Shown: piece by piece, positions 7,438 to 16,087 of the stretch
Position numbering within the stretch: position 1 is the first letter of the stretch
Layout: each line of letters begins with the position of its first letter
Assembly (NCBI RefSeq): GCF_030766935.1
Contig: NZ_JASERL010000010.1
Location: 1 to 64,000, forward strand
Length of the DNA stretch: 64,000 bases
Origin: Streptomyces sp. KL109B
Lineage (GTDB): Bacteria; Actinomycetota; Actinomycetes; Streptomycetales; Streptomycetaceae
Direction of reading: 5' to 3'
Notes under the pieces: generated by a model
What the model was told of the DNA's origin: nothing
The model's database searches: none
What the model saw: only the letters and a program-made list of their open reading frames with translations
Position numbers and translations under genes: made by a program

Positions 7438-8398
7438 GCGTCGGGCCGCCGGGGCGGGCCTCCGCGTCGGAGCCCTTCGCGGCCTCGGCCTCGCTGTAGA
7501 TGTCGGGTTCGAGGTAGATGACGCGGGCGATCGGGACGGCGGCGCGGATGCGGGCCTCGGCGTCGTCTATGGCGCGCGCGACCTCGGCGGCCGTGTCGTC
7601 GTGCTTCACGGAGATCTTCGCGGCGACGAGGAGTTCCTCGGGGCCGAGGTGGAGCGTGCGCATGTGGATCAGGCCGGTGACGGTGTCACCGTCGACGACG
7701 GCCTTCTCGATCTTCGCGACCTCGTCGGTGCCGGCGGCCTCGCCGAGCAGCAGCGACTTGGTCTCCAGGGCGAGCACGACCGCGATGGCGATCAGCAGCA
7801 CACCGATGCACAGGGTGCCGATGCCGTCCCAGACGGCGTCGCCGGTGGCGAGGGTCAGGCCGACGCCGAAGAGGGCGAGGATCAGACCGATGAGGGCGCC
7901 GAAGTCCTCCAGGAGGACGACCGGCAGCTCGGGGGCCTTGGCGCGCTTGATGAACTGGCCCCAAGTGAGCTTGCCGCGCAGCGCGTTGGACTCCTTGATG
8001 GCCGTACGGAAGGAGAAGCCCTCGGCAATGATCGCGAAGACGAGCACGCCGACCGGCCAGTACCAGTGCTCAAGATCGTGCGGGTGCTTGATCTTTTCGT
8101 AGCCTTCGTAGACGGCGAACATGCCGCCGACGGAGAAGAGCACGATCGAGACCAAGAAGGCGTAGATGTAGCGCTCGCGTCCGTACCCGAAGGGGTGTTG
8201 CGGGGTCGCCTCGCGCTGCGCCTTCTTGCCACCGATGAGGAGCAGGAATTGGTTGCCCGAGTCGGCGAGCGAGTGGACGGCCTCGGCGAGCATCGACGAG
8301 GAGCCGCTGAAGAGGAACGCCACGAATTTCGCTACTGCGATCGCGAGGTTGGCGGCGAGCGCCGCCACGATCGCCTTGGCTCCGCCTGAAGCACTCAT
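7421..8398 (-). CDS. cation diffusion facilitator (ZnT9-like subgroup)
   Basis: This 325-residue membrane transporter of the CDF superfamily exports divalent metal ions by proton exchange. The first conserved metal site is seen as AVHSLADSGNQ (His42, Asp46), followed by HPFGYGRERYIYAF. In the helix that normally carries the second HxxxD, the sequence is LLEDFGALIG (Glu164, Asp165). This replacement is typical of the CDF subgroup that includes eukaryotic ZnT9, so classical zinc export should not be assumed. A C-terminal cytoplasmic alpha-beta domain (VTGLIHMRTLHLGPEELLVAAKI) follows. It is convergent with the PTS gene and downstream of manA in the same direction. Confidence 0.88.
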   Translation of the reverse strand: MSASGGAKAIVAALAANLAIAVAKFVAFLFSGSSSMLAEAVHSLADSGNQFLLLIGGKKAQREATPQHPFGYGRERYIYAFLVSIVLFSVGGMFAVYEGYEKIKHPHDLEHWYWPVGVLVFAIIAEGFSFRTAIKESNALRGKLTWGQFIKRAKAPELPVVLLEDFGALIGLILALFGVGLTLATGDAVWDGIGTLCIGVLLIAIAVVLALETKSLLLGEAAGTDEVAKIEKAVVDGDTVTGLIHMRTLHLGPEELLVAAKISVKHDDTAAEVARAIDDAEARIRAAVPIARVIYLEPDIYSEAEAAKGSDAEARPGGPTPSAEH

Positions 8399-8486
8399 GT
8401 CGTTCCGGGTGTCCCTTCGAGGTTGTACGTATTACGTCCCGTGCGCGGTGGGTCATTGTTGCAGCACGGGACGCCTCGCACGCCTC

Positions 8487-9638
8487 TCAGGCCACAACCG
8501 TCGCTCGGAAAACCGTGCCGGATCCGGACACATTCACCTTTTCGCCCGCCGGTACGAAGGCGGATTCGCCGGGTGCGAGTGCGAGTTCGCCGGCCCGGAC
8601 GGTGCCCGCTGTGCAGAGCAGGATCTGCGGGGTCGGGGCCGTCAGGTCGTGGTCCGCGCCGCCCTCGGGCAGCACGAAGCGCGAGAGGCGGAACTCGTCG
8701 ATGGGGGTGTCGTAGACCTCTTCGCCGTCCGGGGACGCCTCCGGGCGCAGCACGCCGGGGTCGGTGGCCTCGAAGCGGACGATGCGCAGCAGCTCGGGCA
8801 CGTCGACGTGCTTGGGGGTGAGGCCGCAGCGCAGCACGTTGTCCGAGTTGGCCATGATCTCGACGCCGAGGCCGTTGAGGTAGGCGTGCGGGACGCCCGC
8901 GCCCAGGAACAGGGCCTCGCCGGGCTGCAGTTGTACGTAGTTGAGCAGCATCGCCGCGATGACGCCCGGGTCGCCCGGGTAGTGGTGGGCGATCCCCGCG
9001 TACGGCTCGTAGGGGCCGCCGATGCGCTGGGCGGCGGCGGTGGCGTCGGCGACGGTGCGCTCCATGTCGCCCGGGTCCGCGCTCAGTACGGCGGTGAGGA
9101 CCTCGCGCAGCGCCGCCTCTTCGGGGTGGGCGCGCAGCAGGTCGACGTACGGCTCGAGGCTGTCGACGCCGAGGCCTTCGAGGAGCTTGGCGGCCTCCTC
9201 GGGTGCCCGGAATCCGCACAGGCCGTCGAACGGCGTGAGGGCGCAGATGAGTTCGGGCTTGTGGTTGGCGTCCTTGTAGTTGCGGTGCGGGGCGTCGATG
9301 GGGACGCCCCGCCTCTCCTCGTCCTCGTAACCCTCCTTCGCCTGCTGGAGGTTGGGGTGCACCTGGAGGGAGAGGGGCGCGCCCGCGGCGAGGATCTTGA
9401 GGAGGAACGGGAGGCGGGGGCCGAACTTGGCCACTGCCTCGTCGCCGAGTTCCTGCTCCGGGTGCGCGTCGATGACCTCGTTGAGCGGGCCGCGCTCGGT
9501 GCGCGAGGGGGCGCCGGGGTGCGCGCCCATCCACATCTCCGCCTGCGGTTCACCGGTCGGGCTTACGCCGATGAGCTGCGGGATCGCGGTGGTGGAGCCC
9601 CAGGCGTAGGGGCGGATGGTGTTGGTGAGGCGGTCCAT
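8487..9638 (-). CDS. manA: mannose-6-phosphate isomerase, class I
   Basis: This 383-residue zinc enzyme interconverts fructose-6-phosphate and mannose-6-phosphate, the entry step to GDP-mannose. The family signatures are MDRLTNTIRPYAWGSTTAIP at the start, LSLQVHPN (zinc ligands Gln and His), HKPELICALTPF (zinc ligand Glu) and PHAYLNGLGVEIMANSDNVLR. It is followed by the cation-efflux gene and preceded by the SIS-domain gene in the same direction, with a 58-bp gap containing two copies of TACTCAGGTGGGG. Its pathway partners manB and manC are nearby on the same strand. Confidence 0.96.
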   Translation of the reverse strand: MDRLTNTIRPYAWGSTTAIPQLIGVSPTGEPQAEMWMGAHPGAPSRTERGPLNEVIDAHPEQELGDEAVAKFGPRLPFLLKILAAGAPLSLQVHPNLQQAKEGYEDEERRGVPIDAPHRNYKDANHKPELICALTPFDGLCGFRAPEEAAKLLEGLGVDSLEPYVDLLRAHPEEAALREVLTAVLSADPGDMERTVADATAAAQRIGGPYEPYAGIAHHYPGDPGVIAAMLLNYVQLQPGEALFLGAGVPHAYLNGLGVEIMANSDNVLRCGLTPKHVDVPELLRIVRFEATDPGVLRPEASPDGEEVYDTPIDEFRLSRFVLPEGGADHDLTAPTPQILLCTAGTVRAGELALAPGESAFVPAGEKVNVSGSGTVFRATVVA

Positions 9639-9696
9639 GGGGTTCTTCTTCTACTCAGGTGGGGTACTCAGGTGGGGCCGGCGGTCGGGGTTCAGA

Positions 9697-10824
9697 TCAC
9701 GCGCTGGAAGCGAGGCCCAGGTAAACGGCGGCGAAATCCGTGACGGCGATCAGCTCCGCGAGGGTCTCCAGGTCACTGCCCTCCTCCGGTTCCAGTTCGC
9801 TGATGGCGGTGTCGTGCGAGAGCGCGAGTTCGCGGGCGGCGGGCGCGGCGGTGAGGCCGCCTGCGGGCCGGTCGCGCAGCAGCACCACGCGCGCGTGCAG
9901 CGGCTGGGCATCATCGACGCGGTCGCGGAAGAAGTCGTCGGGGTCGGCGCCGCCCGCCAGGTCGCCGGTGAAGAGCGCGCCGTGGGCGGGCATCGCCTCG
10001 GGCAGGTCTGCGGCGAGCGCCGGGCGGCCGGCGAGTTCGGCGAGCGCGGCGGCGAAGCGGCGGCCCGCCGGGCCCGCGGCGGCGCCCTCGGTCCAGATCA
10101 GCGGGAGCGAGTCGGCCAGCTCGGCGGCGAGCGTCTTGGCCGGGTTGCTGTACGTCGCGATGGCGGGGCCGCAGCGCTCGGCGACCTGGTCGAGGCGGTC
10201 GGCGACCTTTTCGAGCGTGTCGGGTGCGGCGGTGAGCAGACCCGTGCGGTCGAGGAGCGCGAGGAGGGGCGTGAGCAGCGCCCAGAGTGCGCCCGGCGCG
10301 GAGGCGGCCGCGGGTTCGTCCTGCTCGTACGGGGCGGTGGCCATCGGTACGAGGAGGCCGTGCGCCCTGGCGACCGACTCGGTCAGCGGGGCGCCGGAGG
10401 GGCAGACCGCGACGGCCGTGACACCGCGCCGGTAGGCCTGCTCGACGAGGAGCGAGAGGCTCGGCTCGGTGCCGTCCGGGGTGGCGATCAGGAGCAGGTC
10501 GACCGAGCCCGCCCAGCCGGGCAGCTCCCAGCGCAGCGCGCCCGCGGCGGGGGCCACGCCGGTGGGGCGCAGGCGGACGACCGGGCAGGACGCGCCGGCG
10601 AGGCGGCCGATGAGTTCGGCGACGCCCGCGGCGGCGGTGCCGGGGCCCGCGATCAGGACGGCGCGGGGGCGGCCGTCCGGCTTCAGCTCGGCGATGCCGG
10701 CCTCGGCCGCGTGCCGGGCCGCCGTGCGGACGCGGGCCCCGGCCTCGGCTGCGCCGCGGAGCAGGCCGCGGCGGTCGGCCCTGGCCAGTGCGTCCGGGTC
10801 GTCCAGGAGCGTTTCGTCGAACAT
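9697..10824 (-). CDS. SIS-domain protein, phosphoglucose/phosphomannose isomerase-like
   Basis: This 375-residue cytoplasmic protein starts MFDETLLDDPDALARAD. The central part has a sugar-isomerase (SIS) fold, AVLIAGPGTAAAGVAELIGRL and VDLLLIATPDGTEPSLSL. The C-terminal half matches the C-terminal domain of bifunctional phosphoglucose/phosphomannose isomerases (ADSLPLIWTEGAAAGPAGRRF). It sits between manA and manB in Streptomyces gene order, so a role in hexose-phosphate isomerisation is likely. The canonical catalytic residues are not all obvious, so it may instead be regulatory. Confidence 0.8.
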   Translation of the reverse strand: MFDETLLDDPDALARADRRGLLRGAAEAGARVRTAARHAAEAGIAELKPDGRPRAVLIAGPGTAAAGVAELIGRLAGASCPVVRLRPTGVAPAAGALRWELPGWAGSVDLLLIATPDGTEPSLSLLVEQAYRRGVTAVAVCPSGAPLTESVARAHGLLVPMATAPYEQDEPAAASAPGALWALLTPLLALLDRTGLLTAAPDTLEKVADRLDQVAERCGPAIATYSNPAKTLAAELADSLPLIWTEGAAAGPAGRRFAAALAELAGRPALAADLPEAMPAHGALFTGDLAGGADPDDFFRDRVDDAQPLHARVVLLRDRPAGGLTAAPAARELALSHDTAISELEPEEGSDLETLAELIAVTDFAAVYLGLASSA

Positions 10825-10872
10825 GGCGTCGGATCTCCTGCGGGCGGTGGGAGGGGTGGGCCTGGCCGGCCG

Positions 10873-10948
10873 GGGCCCGGGGGTTCCTGGCCGGCGAGTG
10901 GGTCTGGCGTCTGGCCGAGCGGGCCCGGGGTTCCTGGCCGGCGGGTGG
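10873..10948. repeat. direct repeat between the SIS gene and the Trm112-like gene
   Basis: Two near-identical ~25-nt copies of GGGGTTCCTGGCCGGCG with its flanks occur at about 10875-10900 and 10922-10948, in a 196-bp GC-rich spacer. I see no promoter or gene in the spacer. Confidence 0.55.
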
Positions 10949-11020
10949 CCTGGCCGGCGGATCGGGTCGCGTGGAGGCGGCCGCGATCCGTCGGGGCCTG
11001 CGCCGGGCGCCGGGGAGGTG

Positions 11021-11191
11021 TTACGCGGGGCGGCGGGCCTCGTCGACCAGGAGGACGGGGATGCCGTCGCGGACCGGGTAGGCCAGGCCGCACTCCTTGC
11101 CGGTGCAGATCAGCTCGGCGTCGGCCTCCTCGAGGGGGGCGTGGCAGGCCGGGCAGGCGAGGATCTCCAGGAGGCCGGCTTCGAGCGGCAT
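11021..11191 (-). CDS. Trm112-like / UPF0434 small zinc-ribbon protein
   Basis: This 56-residue protein reads MPLEAGLLEILACPACHAPL, then a second metal pair CTGKECGLAYPV, and the conserved ending DGIPVLLVDEAR. This is the Trm112/YcaR family fold. Eukaryotic and archaeal Trm112 activates methyltransferases; the bacterial role is less clear. The ATG at 11191 has a strong GGAGGG ribosome site. The gene lies between manB and the SIS isomerase, all in the same direction, and the order is conserved in Streptomyces to my knowledge. Confidence 0.88.
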   Translation of the reverse strand: MPLEAGLLEILACPACHAPLEEADAELICTGKECGLAYPVRDGIPVLLVDEARRPA

Positions 11192-11335
11192 GGTTCCCTC
11201 CGGGGGTACGTGGGGTTCGGGTACGTGGGGTTCGGCGCGCTGCACCGGGGCGCGGTGGCCGGGTGGCCGACCGGGGTGCGGCGCTGGTCACCAGCCTACC
11301 GGCGGGGACCGGAGCCGCGCCGTGGCCGGGGCCGC

Positions 11336-11395
11336 CGTGAACGGTGCGCGGCGCGTCGTGAACGAGGCGCGGCACGTCGTGAACGGTGCGCGGCA
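11336..11395. repeat. 21-nt tandem repeat, three units
   Basis: The units are CGTGAACGGTGCGCGGCG (11336-11353), then two 21-nt copies of CGTCGTGAACG(A/G)(G)-CGCGGCA at 11354-11374 and 11375-11395. The unit length is a multiple of three. Confidence 0.7.
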
Positions 11396-11442
11396 CCGGG
11401 GCCGCCTCGCCCACCCTGCCGCCCGAGGCGGCTGATCGCCCA

Positions 11443-11577
11443 CGACGTGGGGCATCCACGGCGTGGGGCGCCCATGGCATGGGGGTATCCACGGCTTCGG
11501 GGCATCGACGGCTCGGGGCGCCCACGACACGGGGGCATCCACGGCGTGGGGCGCCCACGGCACGGGTCGCCCCACGC
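11443..11577. repeat. ~15-nt minisatellite, about nine degenerate units
   Basis: The unit is roughly (C)GTGGGGC(G/A)(C/T)CCACGG, seen as GTGGGGCATCCACGG, GTGGGGCGCCCATGG, ATGGGGGTATCCACGG and so on. A 27-nt block (GGCATCCACGGCGTGGGGCG...) at 11451 recurs 84 nt later at 11535. The array ends at the manB stop codon. Confidence 0.7.
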
Positions 11578-11578
11578 C

Positions 11579-12946
11579 TCAGCCGCGGATGATCGCCAGG
11601 GCCTCGTCGCGGACCTTCTCCATCGTCGACGCGTCCCGGGCCTCCGCGTTGAGCCGCAGGAGCGGTTCCGTGTTGGAGGGGCGGACGTTGAACCACCAGT
11701 CGGTTGACGTGATCGTGAGGCCGTCGAGCTCGTCTGTGGTGATGCCCTCGCGGCCCGCGTACGTCGCCTTGATCGCGGCGAGCCGGTCGGCCTGGTCGGC
11801 GACCGTGGAGTTGATCTCGCCGGAGCCGACGTAGCGGTCGTAGGAAGAGACCAGCGCGGAGAGCGGGCCGTCCTGGCCGCCGAGCGCGGCGAGGACGTGG
11901 AGCGCCGCCAGCATTCCCGTATCGGCGTTCCAGAAGTCGCGGAAGTAGTAGTGCGCGGAGTGCTCGCCGCCGAAGATCGCGCCGGTCGTGGCCATCTCCT
12001 GCTTGATGAAGGAGTGGCCCACGCGCGTGCGCACGGGCGTGCCGCCGTTCTCCTTCACGACCTCCGGCACGGACCAGGAGGTGATCAGGTTGTGGATGAT
12101 CGTGCCCGAGCCGCCGTTTCTCGCCAGCTCCCGCGCGGCGACCAGCGCGGTGATCGCGGACGGGGACACCGGGTCGCCGTTCTCGTCCACGACGAAGCAG
12201 CGGTCCGCGTCGCCGTCGAAGGCGAGGCCGATGTCGGCGCCCTCGGCACGCACGCGTGCCTGGAGGTCCACGATGTTCGCCGGGTCCAGCGGGTTCGCCT
12301 CGTGGTTCGGGAACGTGCCGTCCAGCTCGAAGTACATCGGTACGACGTCCAGCGGCAGGCCCCCGAGAACCGTCGGCACGGTGTGCCCGCCCATGCCGTT
12401 GCCCGCGTCCACGACGACCTTCAGTGGGCGGATCTCCCTGAGGTCGACGAGGCCGCGCAGGTGCGCCGCGTAGTCCTCCAGCGTGTCCCGCCGCGTGATG
12501 CTCCCGGGCGTCGCGGCCGGCTCCGGGGCGCCCGACTCGCTCCACTCCTCCGCAAGGCGGCGGATCTCCGCGAGGCCCGTGTCCTGGCCGACGGGCGCCG
12601 CGCCCGCGCGGCACAGCTTGATGCCGTTGTACCGCGCCGGGTTGTGCGAGGCCGTGAACATGGCGCCGGGCAGGCCGAGCGCGCCCGACGCGTAGTACAG
12701 CTGGTCCGTGGAGCACAGGCCGATCTCGGTGACGTCGACGCCGAGGGCGGCGGCCCCGCGCGCGAAGGCGCCCGACAGGCCGGGCGACGACGGCCGCATG
12801 TCGTGCCCGACGACGATCGCTTCGGCGCCGGTCACCCGCACGAACGCGGCACCGAACAGCGCGGCGAGGTCCTCGTCCCACTGGTCGGGGACCACCCCGC
12901 GCACGTCGTACGCCTTCACGATCTGCGACAGATCAGCTGCAGCCAC
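11579..12946 (-). CDS. manB: phosphomannomutase / phosphoglucomutase
   Basis: This 455-residue enzyme interconverts mannose-6-phosphate and mannose-1-phosphate. The phosphoserine loop is GAMFTASHNPARYNGIKL (Ser100), the metal loop is LAFDGDADRC, the sugar-binding loop is GGEHSAHYYF and the phosphate-binding loop is RPSNTEPLLRLNAEA. All four domains of the alpha-D-phosphohexomutase family are present. I chose GTG at 12946 (VAAADLSQIVKAYDVRG), which gives the family length; AGGAAGG lies upstream. A frame extension to 13060 looks non-coding. With manA and manC it completes the GDP-mannose route. Confidence 0.95.
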   Translation of the reverse strand: MAAADLSQIVKAYDVRGVVPDQWDEDLAALFGAAFVRVTGAEAIVVGHDMRPSSPGLSGAFARGAAALGVDVTEIGLCSTDQLYYASGALGLPGAMFTASHNPARYNGIKLCRAGAAPVGQDTGLAEIRRLAEEWSESGAPEPAATPGSITRRDTLEDYAAHLRGLVDLREIRPLKVVVDAGNGMGGHTVPTVLGGLPLDVVPMYFELDGTFPNHEANPLDPANIVDLQARVRAEGADIGLAFDGDADRCFVVDENGDPVSPSAITALVAARELARNGGSGTIIHNLITSWSVPEVVKENGGTPVRTRVGHSFIKQEMATTGAIFGGEHSAHYYFRDFWNADTGMLAALHVLAALGGQDGPLSALVSSYDRYVGSGEINSTVADQADRLAAIKATYAGREGITTDELDGLTITSTDWWFNVRPSNTEPLLRLNAEARDASTMEKVRDEALAIIRG

Positions 12947-13083
12947 GGTCCGCCCAGCCTTCCTGGAGTCCTTCACGGACCCACAAAGTACCTGGCCGCA
13001 CTGACAGCGGACGGTGAACCCCTCATTCCTCCCGGGAAACCCGTCCGCCCGCATCCTCACTGGTCACGGCAGACCCACACCGC

Positions 13084-14700
13084 TCACGGCAGCATCCACG
13101 ACAACACCGCCGTGCTCTGCGCCCACACGATCAGACACATCACGAGCAGCAGCCCGGCGCTCCACGGCAGCACCTTGCGCAACAAGTCGCCTTCCCGGCC
13201 CGCGAGTCCGACCGCCGCGCACGCGATCGTCAGGTTCTGCGGCGAGATCATCTTGCCGAGCACGCCGCCCGAACTGTTCGCCGCGGCAAGGAGTTCCGGC
13301 GAAAGGCCCGACTGCTGGGCGGCCGTCACCTGAAGCGCCCCGAAGAGCGCGTTGGCCGAGGTGTCGGACCCGGAGACCGCGACGCCGAACCACCCGAGAA
13401 CCGGCGACAGGAAGGCGAGCCCCGCGCCCGCCGCCGCGACGAAGTGCCCGATGGTGGCGGCCTGTCCGGAGAGGTTCATGACGTACGCGAGGGCCAGCAC
13501 GCTCGTCACCGTAAGGATCGCGAACCGCAGTTCGTGCACGGTGCCGAGCCACTCACGCACCGCATCGCGCGCGTGCACCCCGATCACGACGGCCGTGAAG
13601 AGCCCCGCGATCAGGACGAGCGTGCCGCCGGTGGAGAAGATCGGCAGCGTGAAGATGTTGCCCCCTACGGGCTTGCCGCTCGGGTCGGCGACGTTCAGGA
13701 AGGGCCAGTCGAAGACCCAGTTGGCCTTCGCGAGCCAGTCCTTGATGGCGGGGATCTGCGCCAGGGAGAAGATCGCGACGATGAGCGCGTACGGGGCGTA
13801 GGCGCGCAGCACCTCCGGCCGCGCGTCCTCCTGGTCCAGGTCCTCACTGCGTACGCCGGTCAGGACGGCGGCGCGTACGGGCTCGGCGGCCGGCCTGCGC
13901 GCGTGCGGCACCGCGACGAGGGCCCCGGCGCCCACCAGGGCGGCGCCGATGTCGGCGAGTTGGGCGGACACGTAGTTGGAGGCCACGAACTGGGCGACGG
14001 CGAAGGCGAATCCGCACGCGAGGGCGGGCACCCAGGTCTCGCGCAGGCCCCGCTTGCCGTCCACCAGGCCGACGAGCACGAGCGGCACCACAAGGGCGAG
14101 CAGCGGCGTCTGACGGCCCACTACGGAGGCGACGGCGTCCAGCGGGAGGCCCGTGACCTGAGCGAGCGTCACGACCGGTGTGCCCATGGCTCCGAAGGCG
14201 ACCGGCGCGGTGTTGGCGACGAGCGCGACGACCGCGGCCTTCACGGGGTCGAAGCCGAGCGCGACCAGCATCACCGAGCAGATGGCGACCGGCGCCCCGA
14301 ACCCGGCGAGCGCCTCCAGGAGCGCGCCGAAGCAGAACGCGACGACGAGCGCCTGGATGCGCGGATCGTCGGAGAGCCGCCCGAAGGAGCGGCGCAGGAT
14401 GTCGAAGTGCCGGGTGCGCACCGTCATCCGGTACACCCACAGGGCGTTGACGACGATCCACATGATGGGGAAGAGCCCGAAGACCGCTCCTTGTGCGGCG
14501 CTGGAGACGGTCTGCCCCAGGGGCATGTCGTACGCGAGCCAGCCGACGGCGGCTGCCACGGCGAGGCCGATCAGGCCCGCGCGGTGCGCCTTCATGCGCA
14601 CCGCGCCGAGCAGGACGAGGACGGTCACCAGTGGCAGGGCCGCGACGAGCGCGGACAGGCCGAGCGAGCCGCCTACGGGCTCCAGTTGCTGGACGAACAC
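13084..14700 (-). CDS. lctP: L-lactate permease (LctP/LldP family)
   Basis: This 538-residue multi-spanning transporter imports lactate (and glycolate in some species) with protons. The family patterns are VVNALWVYRMTVRTRHFDILR, ALLEALAGFGAPVAICSVML, VANTAPVAFGAMGTPVVTLAQVTG and the C-terminal AVSGSDTSANALFGALQVTAAQQ followed by ISPQNLTIACAAVG. The start is GTG at 14700 (MFVQQLEPVGGSLG). The upstream 142-bp gap carries a palindrome GACCG-A-CGGTC and a promoter-like TTGACC, 18 nt, GACGAT. No lactate dehydrogenase gene is adjacent. Confidence 0.93.
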   Translation of the reverse strand: MFVQQLEPVGGSLGLSALVAALPLVTVLVLLGAVRMKAHRAGLIGLAVAAAVGWLAYDMPLGQTVSSAAQGAVFGLFPIMWIVVNALWVYRMTVRTRHFDILRRSFGRLSDDPRIQALVVAFCFGALLEALAGFGAPVAICSVMLVALGFDPVKAAVVALVANTAPVAFGAMGTPVVTLAQVTGLPLDAVASVVGRQTPLLALVVPLVLVGLVDGKRGLRETWVPALACGFAFAVAQFVASNYVSAQLADIGAALVGAGALVAVPHARRPAAEPVRAAVLTGVRSEDLDQEDARPEVLRAYAPYALIVAIFSLAQIPAIKDWLAKANWVFDWPFLNVADPSGKPVGGNIFTLPIFSTGGTLVLIAGLFTAVVIGVHARDAVREWLGTVHELRFAILTVTSVLALAYVMNLSGQAATIGHFVAAAGAGLAFLSPVLGWFGVAVSGSDTSANALFGALQVTAAQQSGLSPELLAAANSSGGVLGKMISPQNLTIACAAVGLAGREGDLLRKVLPWSAGLLLVMCLIVWAQSTAVLSWMLP

Positions 14701-14824
14701 GTGCGCCTCCCGGAATCCCGGAGTCGGGTGGCGAAAATCGTCGTGTCCTCAACAATCTCGGGTCAACGCGTGCGACTGTGAAGATCCCGTGAAGGGGGCT
14801 GATCTACAAGGCAGTTGACCGGTT

Positions 14825-14835
14825 GACCGACGGTC
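14825..14835. promoter_or_regulatory. 11-bp palindrome GACCGACGGTC between lctP and the DUF3499 gene
   Basis: Perfect 5-bp arms flank one central base, and two GGTTGACC-type direct repeats lie beside it. It is close to the DUF3499 stop and about 125 bp upstream of lctP, so it could be an operator for lctP or part of a weak terminator. Confidence 0.3.
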
Positions 14836-14842
14836 GGCCGGA

Positions 14843-15220
14843 TCAGTTGTCCGGCGAGCGCAGTACCCGGAGGTGGCCGCGGCGGGCGACCTCCATGGGG
14901 TCCGCCGTGCGCCCTCCGGAGCCGCCGGCCTCGGCCGCGCGCTCCTGCGGGCGGGCCGCCTCGCGCACGGCGTTGGCGAGGGCCTCCAGGTCGTCCCCGC
15001 TGGGGCGGCTGGGGCCGCTGGCGTCGGAGAGGCGGACGACCTCCCAGCCGCGCGGCGCGGTGAGGCGCTCGGAGTGCTCGGCGCACAGGTCGTAGCAGTG
15101 GGGTTCGGCGTACGTGGCGAGCGGGCCGAGGACCGCGGTCGAGTCGGCGTAGACGTACGTCAGCGTCGCGACGGCGGGACGGCCGCAAGCGGTGCGCGAA
15201 CAGCGACGTACAGGGCTCAC
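14843..15220 (-). CDS. DUF3499 family protein
   Basis: This 125-residue protein starts at GTG with MSPVRRCSRTACGRPAVATLTYVYADSTAVL. Four cysteines in the N-terminal half (CSRTAC, HCYDLCAEH) suggest a metal-binding ribbon. The family is an actinomycete-specific DUF of unknown function. The C-terminus is Ala/Gly/Arg-rich and ends RGHLRVLRSPDN. It is divergent from the zincin-like gene, a pairing I recall as conserved in Streptomyces. Confidence 0.88.
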   Translation of the reverse strand: MSPVRRCSRTACGRPAVATLTYVYADSTAVLGPLATYAEPHCYDLCAEHSERLTAPRGWEVVRLSDASGPSRPSGDDLEALANAVREAARPQERAAEAGGSGGRTADPMEVARRGHLRVLRSPDN

Positions 15221-15369
15221 AGCGTTGGACGGTACCGCACTCTTGAGCGGGCCGCGACGACTCTCCCCGAGGTCACCCCACCGTGTCGTGGCGTGATACG
15301 GCGCACACCACCGCGCGCGGGCGCCCTGATGACCTGCGGCGACCCCAGGTTGTGCGCCCCGTGGCGCAG

Positions 15370-15398
15370 TTGAAAGCGGTCACCACTGAGGGCATATA
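15370..15398 (+). promoter_or_regulatory. promoter candidate for the zincin-like gene
   Basis: TTGAAA (15370-15375), a 17-nt spacer, then CATATA (15393-15398) point toward the downstream plus-strand gene. The remaining divergent region (15221-15541) holds no other clear feature. Confidence 0.55.
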
Positions 15399-15541
15399 GC
15401 GCCAATTGCGACGAGATCACCGATCCGGGAGAGAAGTTGAATCAGCCCCAAGATTGGCTTGATCGGTCAGGAATCGACATGACGTGCTCCGTCCGATGCC
15501 GTCCCGCTTCGGGCGCCGCGGAGGACTACGCTGCGTCAGTG

Positions 15542-16036
15542 ATGGAAAGGCCAGTCAACACAGACGACGCGGCTTCGCCGCCCGCCGGGGAGCCGCGCCC
15601 GCCGCGCCGCCGCGACCGGCACGGCCGGGGCATGCGCGGGCCCGTGGCGCCCCCGCAGGTGCCGCTGTCCGCGAGCCGCGCCGAGGCCTTCTCCGACCTC
15701 GTACAGGACTCCGTGGAGCGCCTGGAGCGGCGCTGGCCGCAGCTCGCCGAGGTCGACTTCCTGATCCTGGACGTGCCGCGCCTGACGGCCGAGGACGAGG
15801 CCTGGGGCACCGAAACGGTCCCGCTCGGCGGCACCATCCCCGCGCGGGACGACACCCCCGCGCGCGTGGTCGTCTACCGGCGCCCCGTGGAGATCCGCAC
15901 CAAGGGGCGCGAGGAGCAGGCGGTGCTCGTGCACGAGGTGGTCGTCGAGCAGGTCGCGGAGGTCCTGGGGCTCACCCCGGAGACCGTGGATCCCCGCTAC
16001 GGGGACTACGGAGACTTCGGGGACGGCGAGGACTAG
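15542..16036 (+). CDS. zincin-like metallopeptidase family protein with degenerate HExxH motif
   Basis: With ATG at 15542 the protein has 164 residues (MERPVNTDDAASPPAGEPRP). An Arg/Pro-rich N-terminus precedes a compact domain containing AFSDLVQDSVERLERRWPQL, IPARDDTPARVVVYRRPVEIR and VLVHEVVVEQVAEVLGLTPE. The position of the zinc motif HExxH reads HEVVVEQ, so the second histidine is absent. Family members (Zincin_1 / DUF1025) normally keep it. An extended frame from TTG 15437 has its own GGGAGAGAAG ribosome site, and ATG 15479 is another option, so the start is uncertain. Peptidase activity should not be assumed. Confidence 0.75.
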   Translation: MERPVNTDDAASPPAGEPRPPRRRDRHGRGMRGPVAPPQVPLSASRAEAFSDLVQDSVERLERRWPQLAEVDFLILDVPRLTAEDEAWGTETVPLGGTIPARDDTPARVVVYRRPVEIRTKGREEQAVLVHEVVVEQVAEVLGLTPETVDPRYGDYGDFGDGED

Positions 16037-16087
16037 GGCCTGTCGGGCCCGGTGCCCGCCGTCCACCCCACCGGGGGCTGCCGGGAG

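Larger units (their letters stand above)
11192..11578. other. 387-bp intergenic region filled with two minisatellites
   Basis: There is no credible gene between manB and the Trm112-like gene. The region contains a 21-nt repeat (11336-11395) and a ~15-nt repeat (11443-11577). Both are described as separate features. Confidence 0.75.

Noticed and set aside
11192..11578. Protein gene encoded by the minisatellites next to manB
   Set aside because: Frames stay open on both strands only because of the repeats. No start with a ribosome site and no codon bias is seen.
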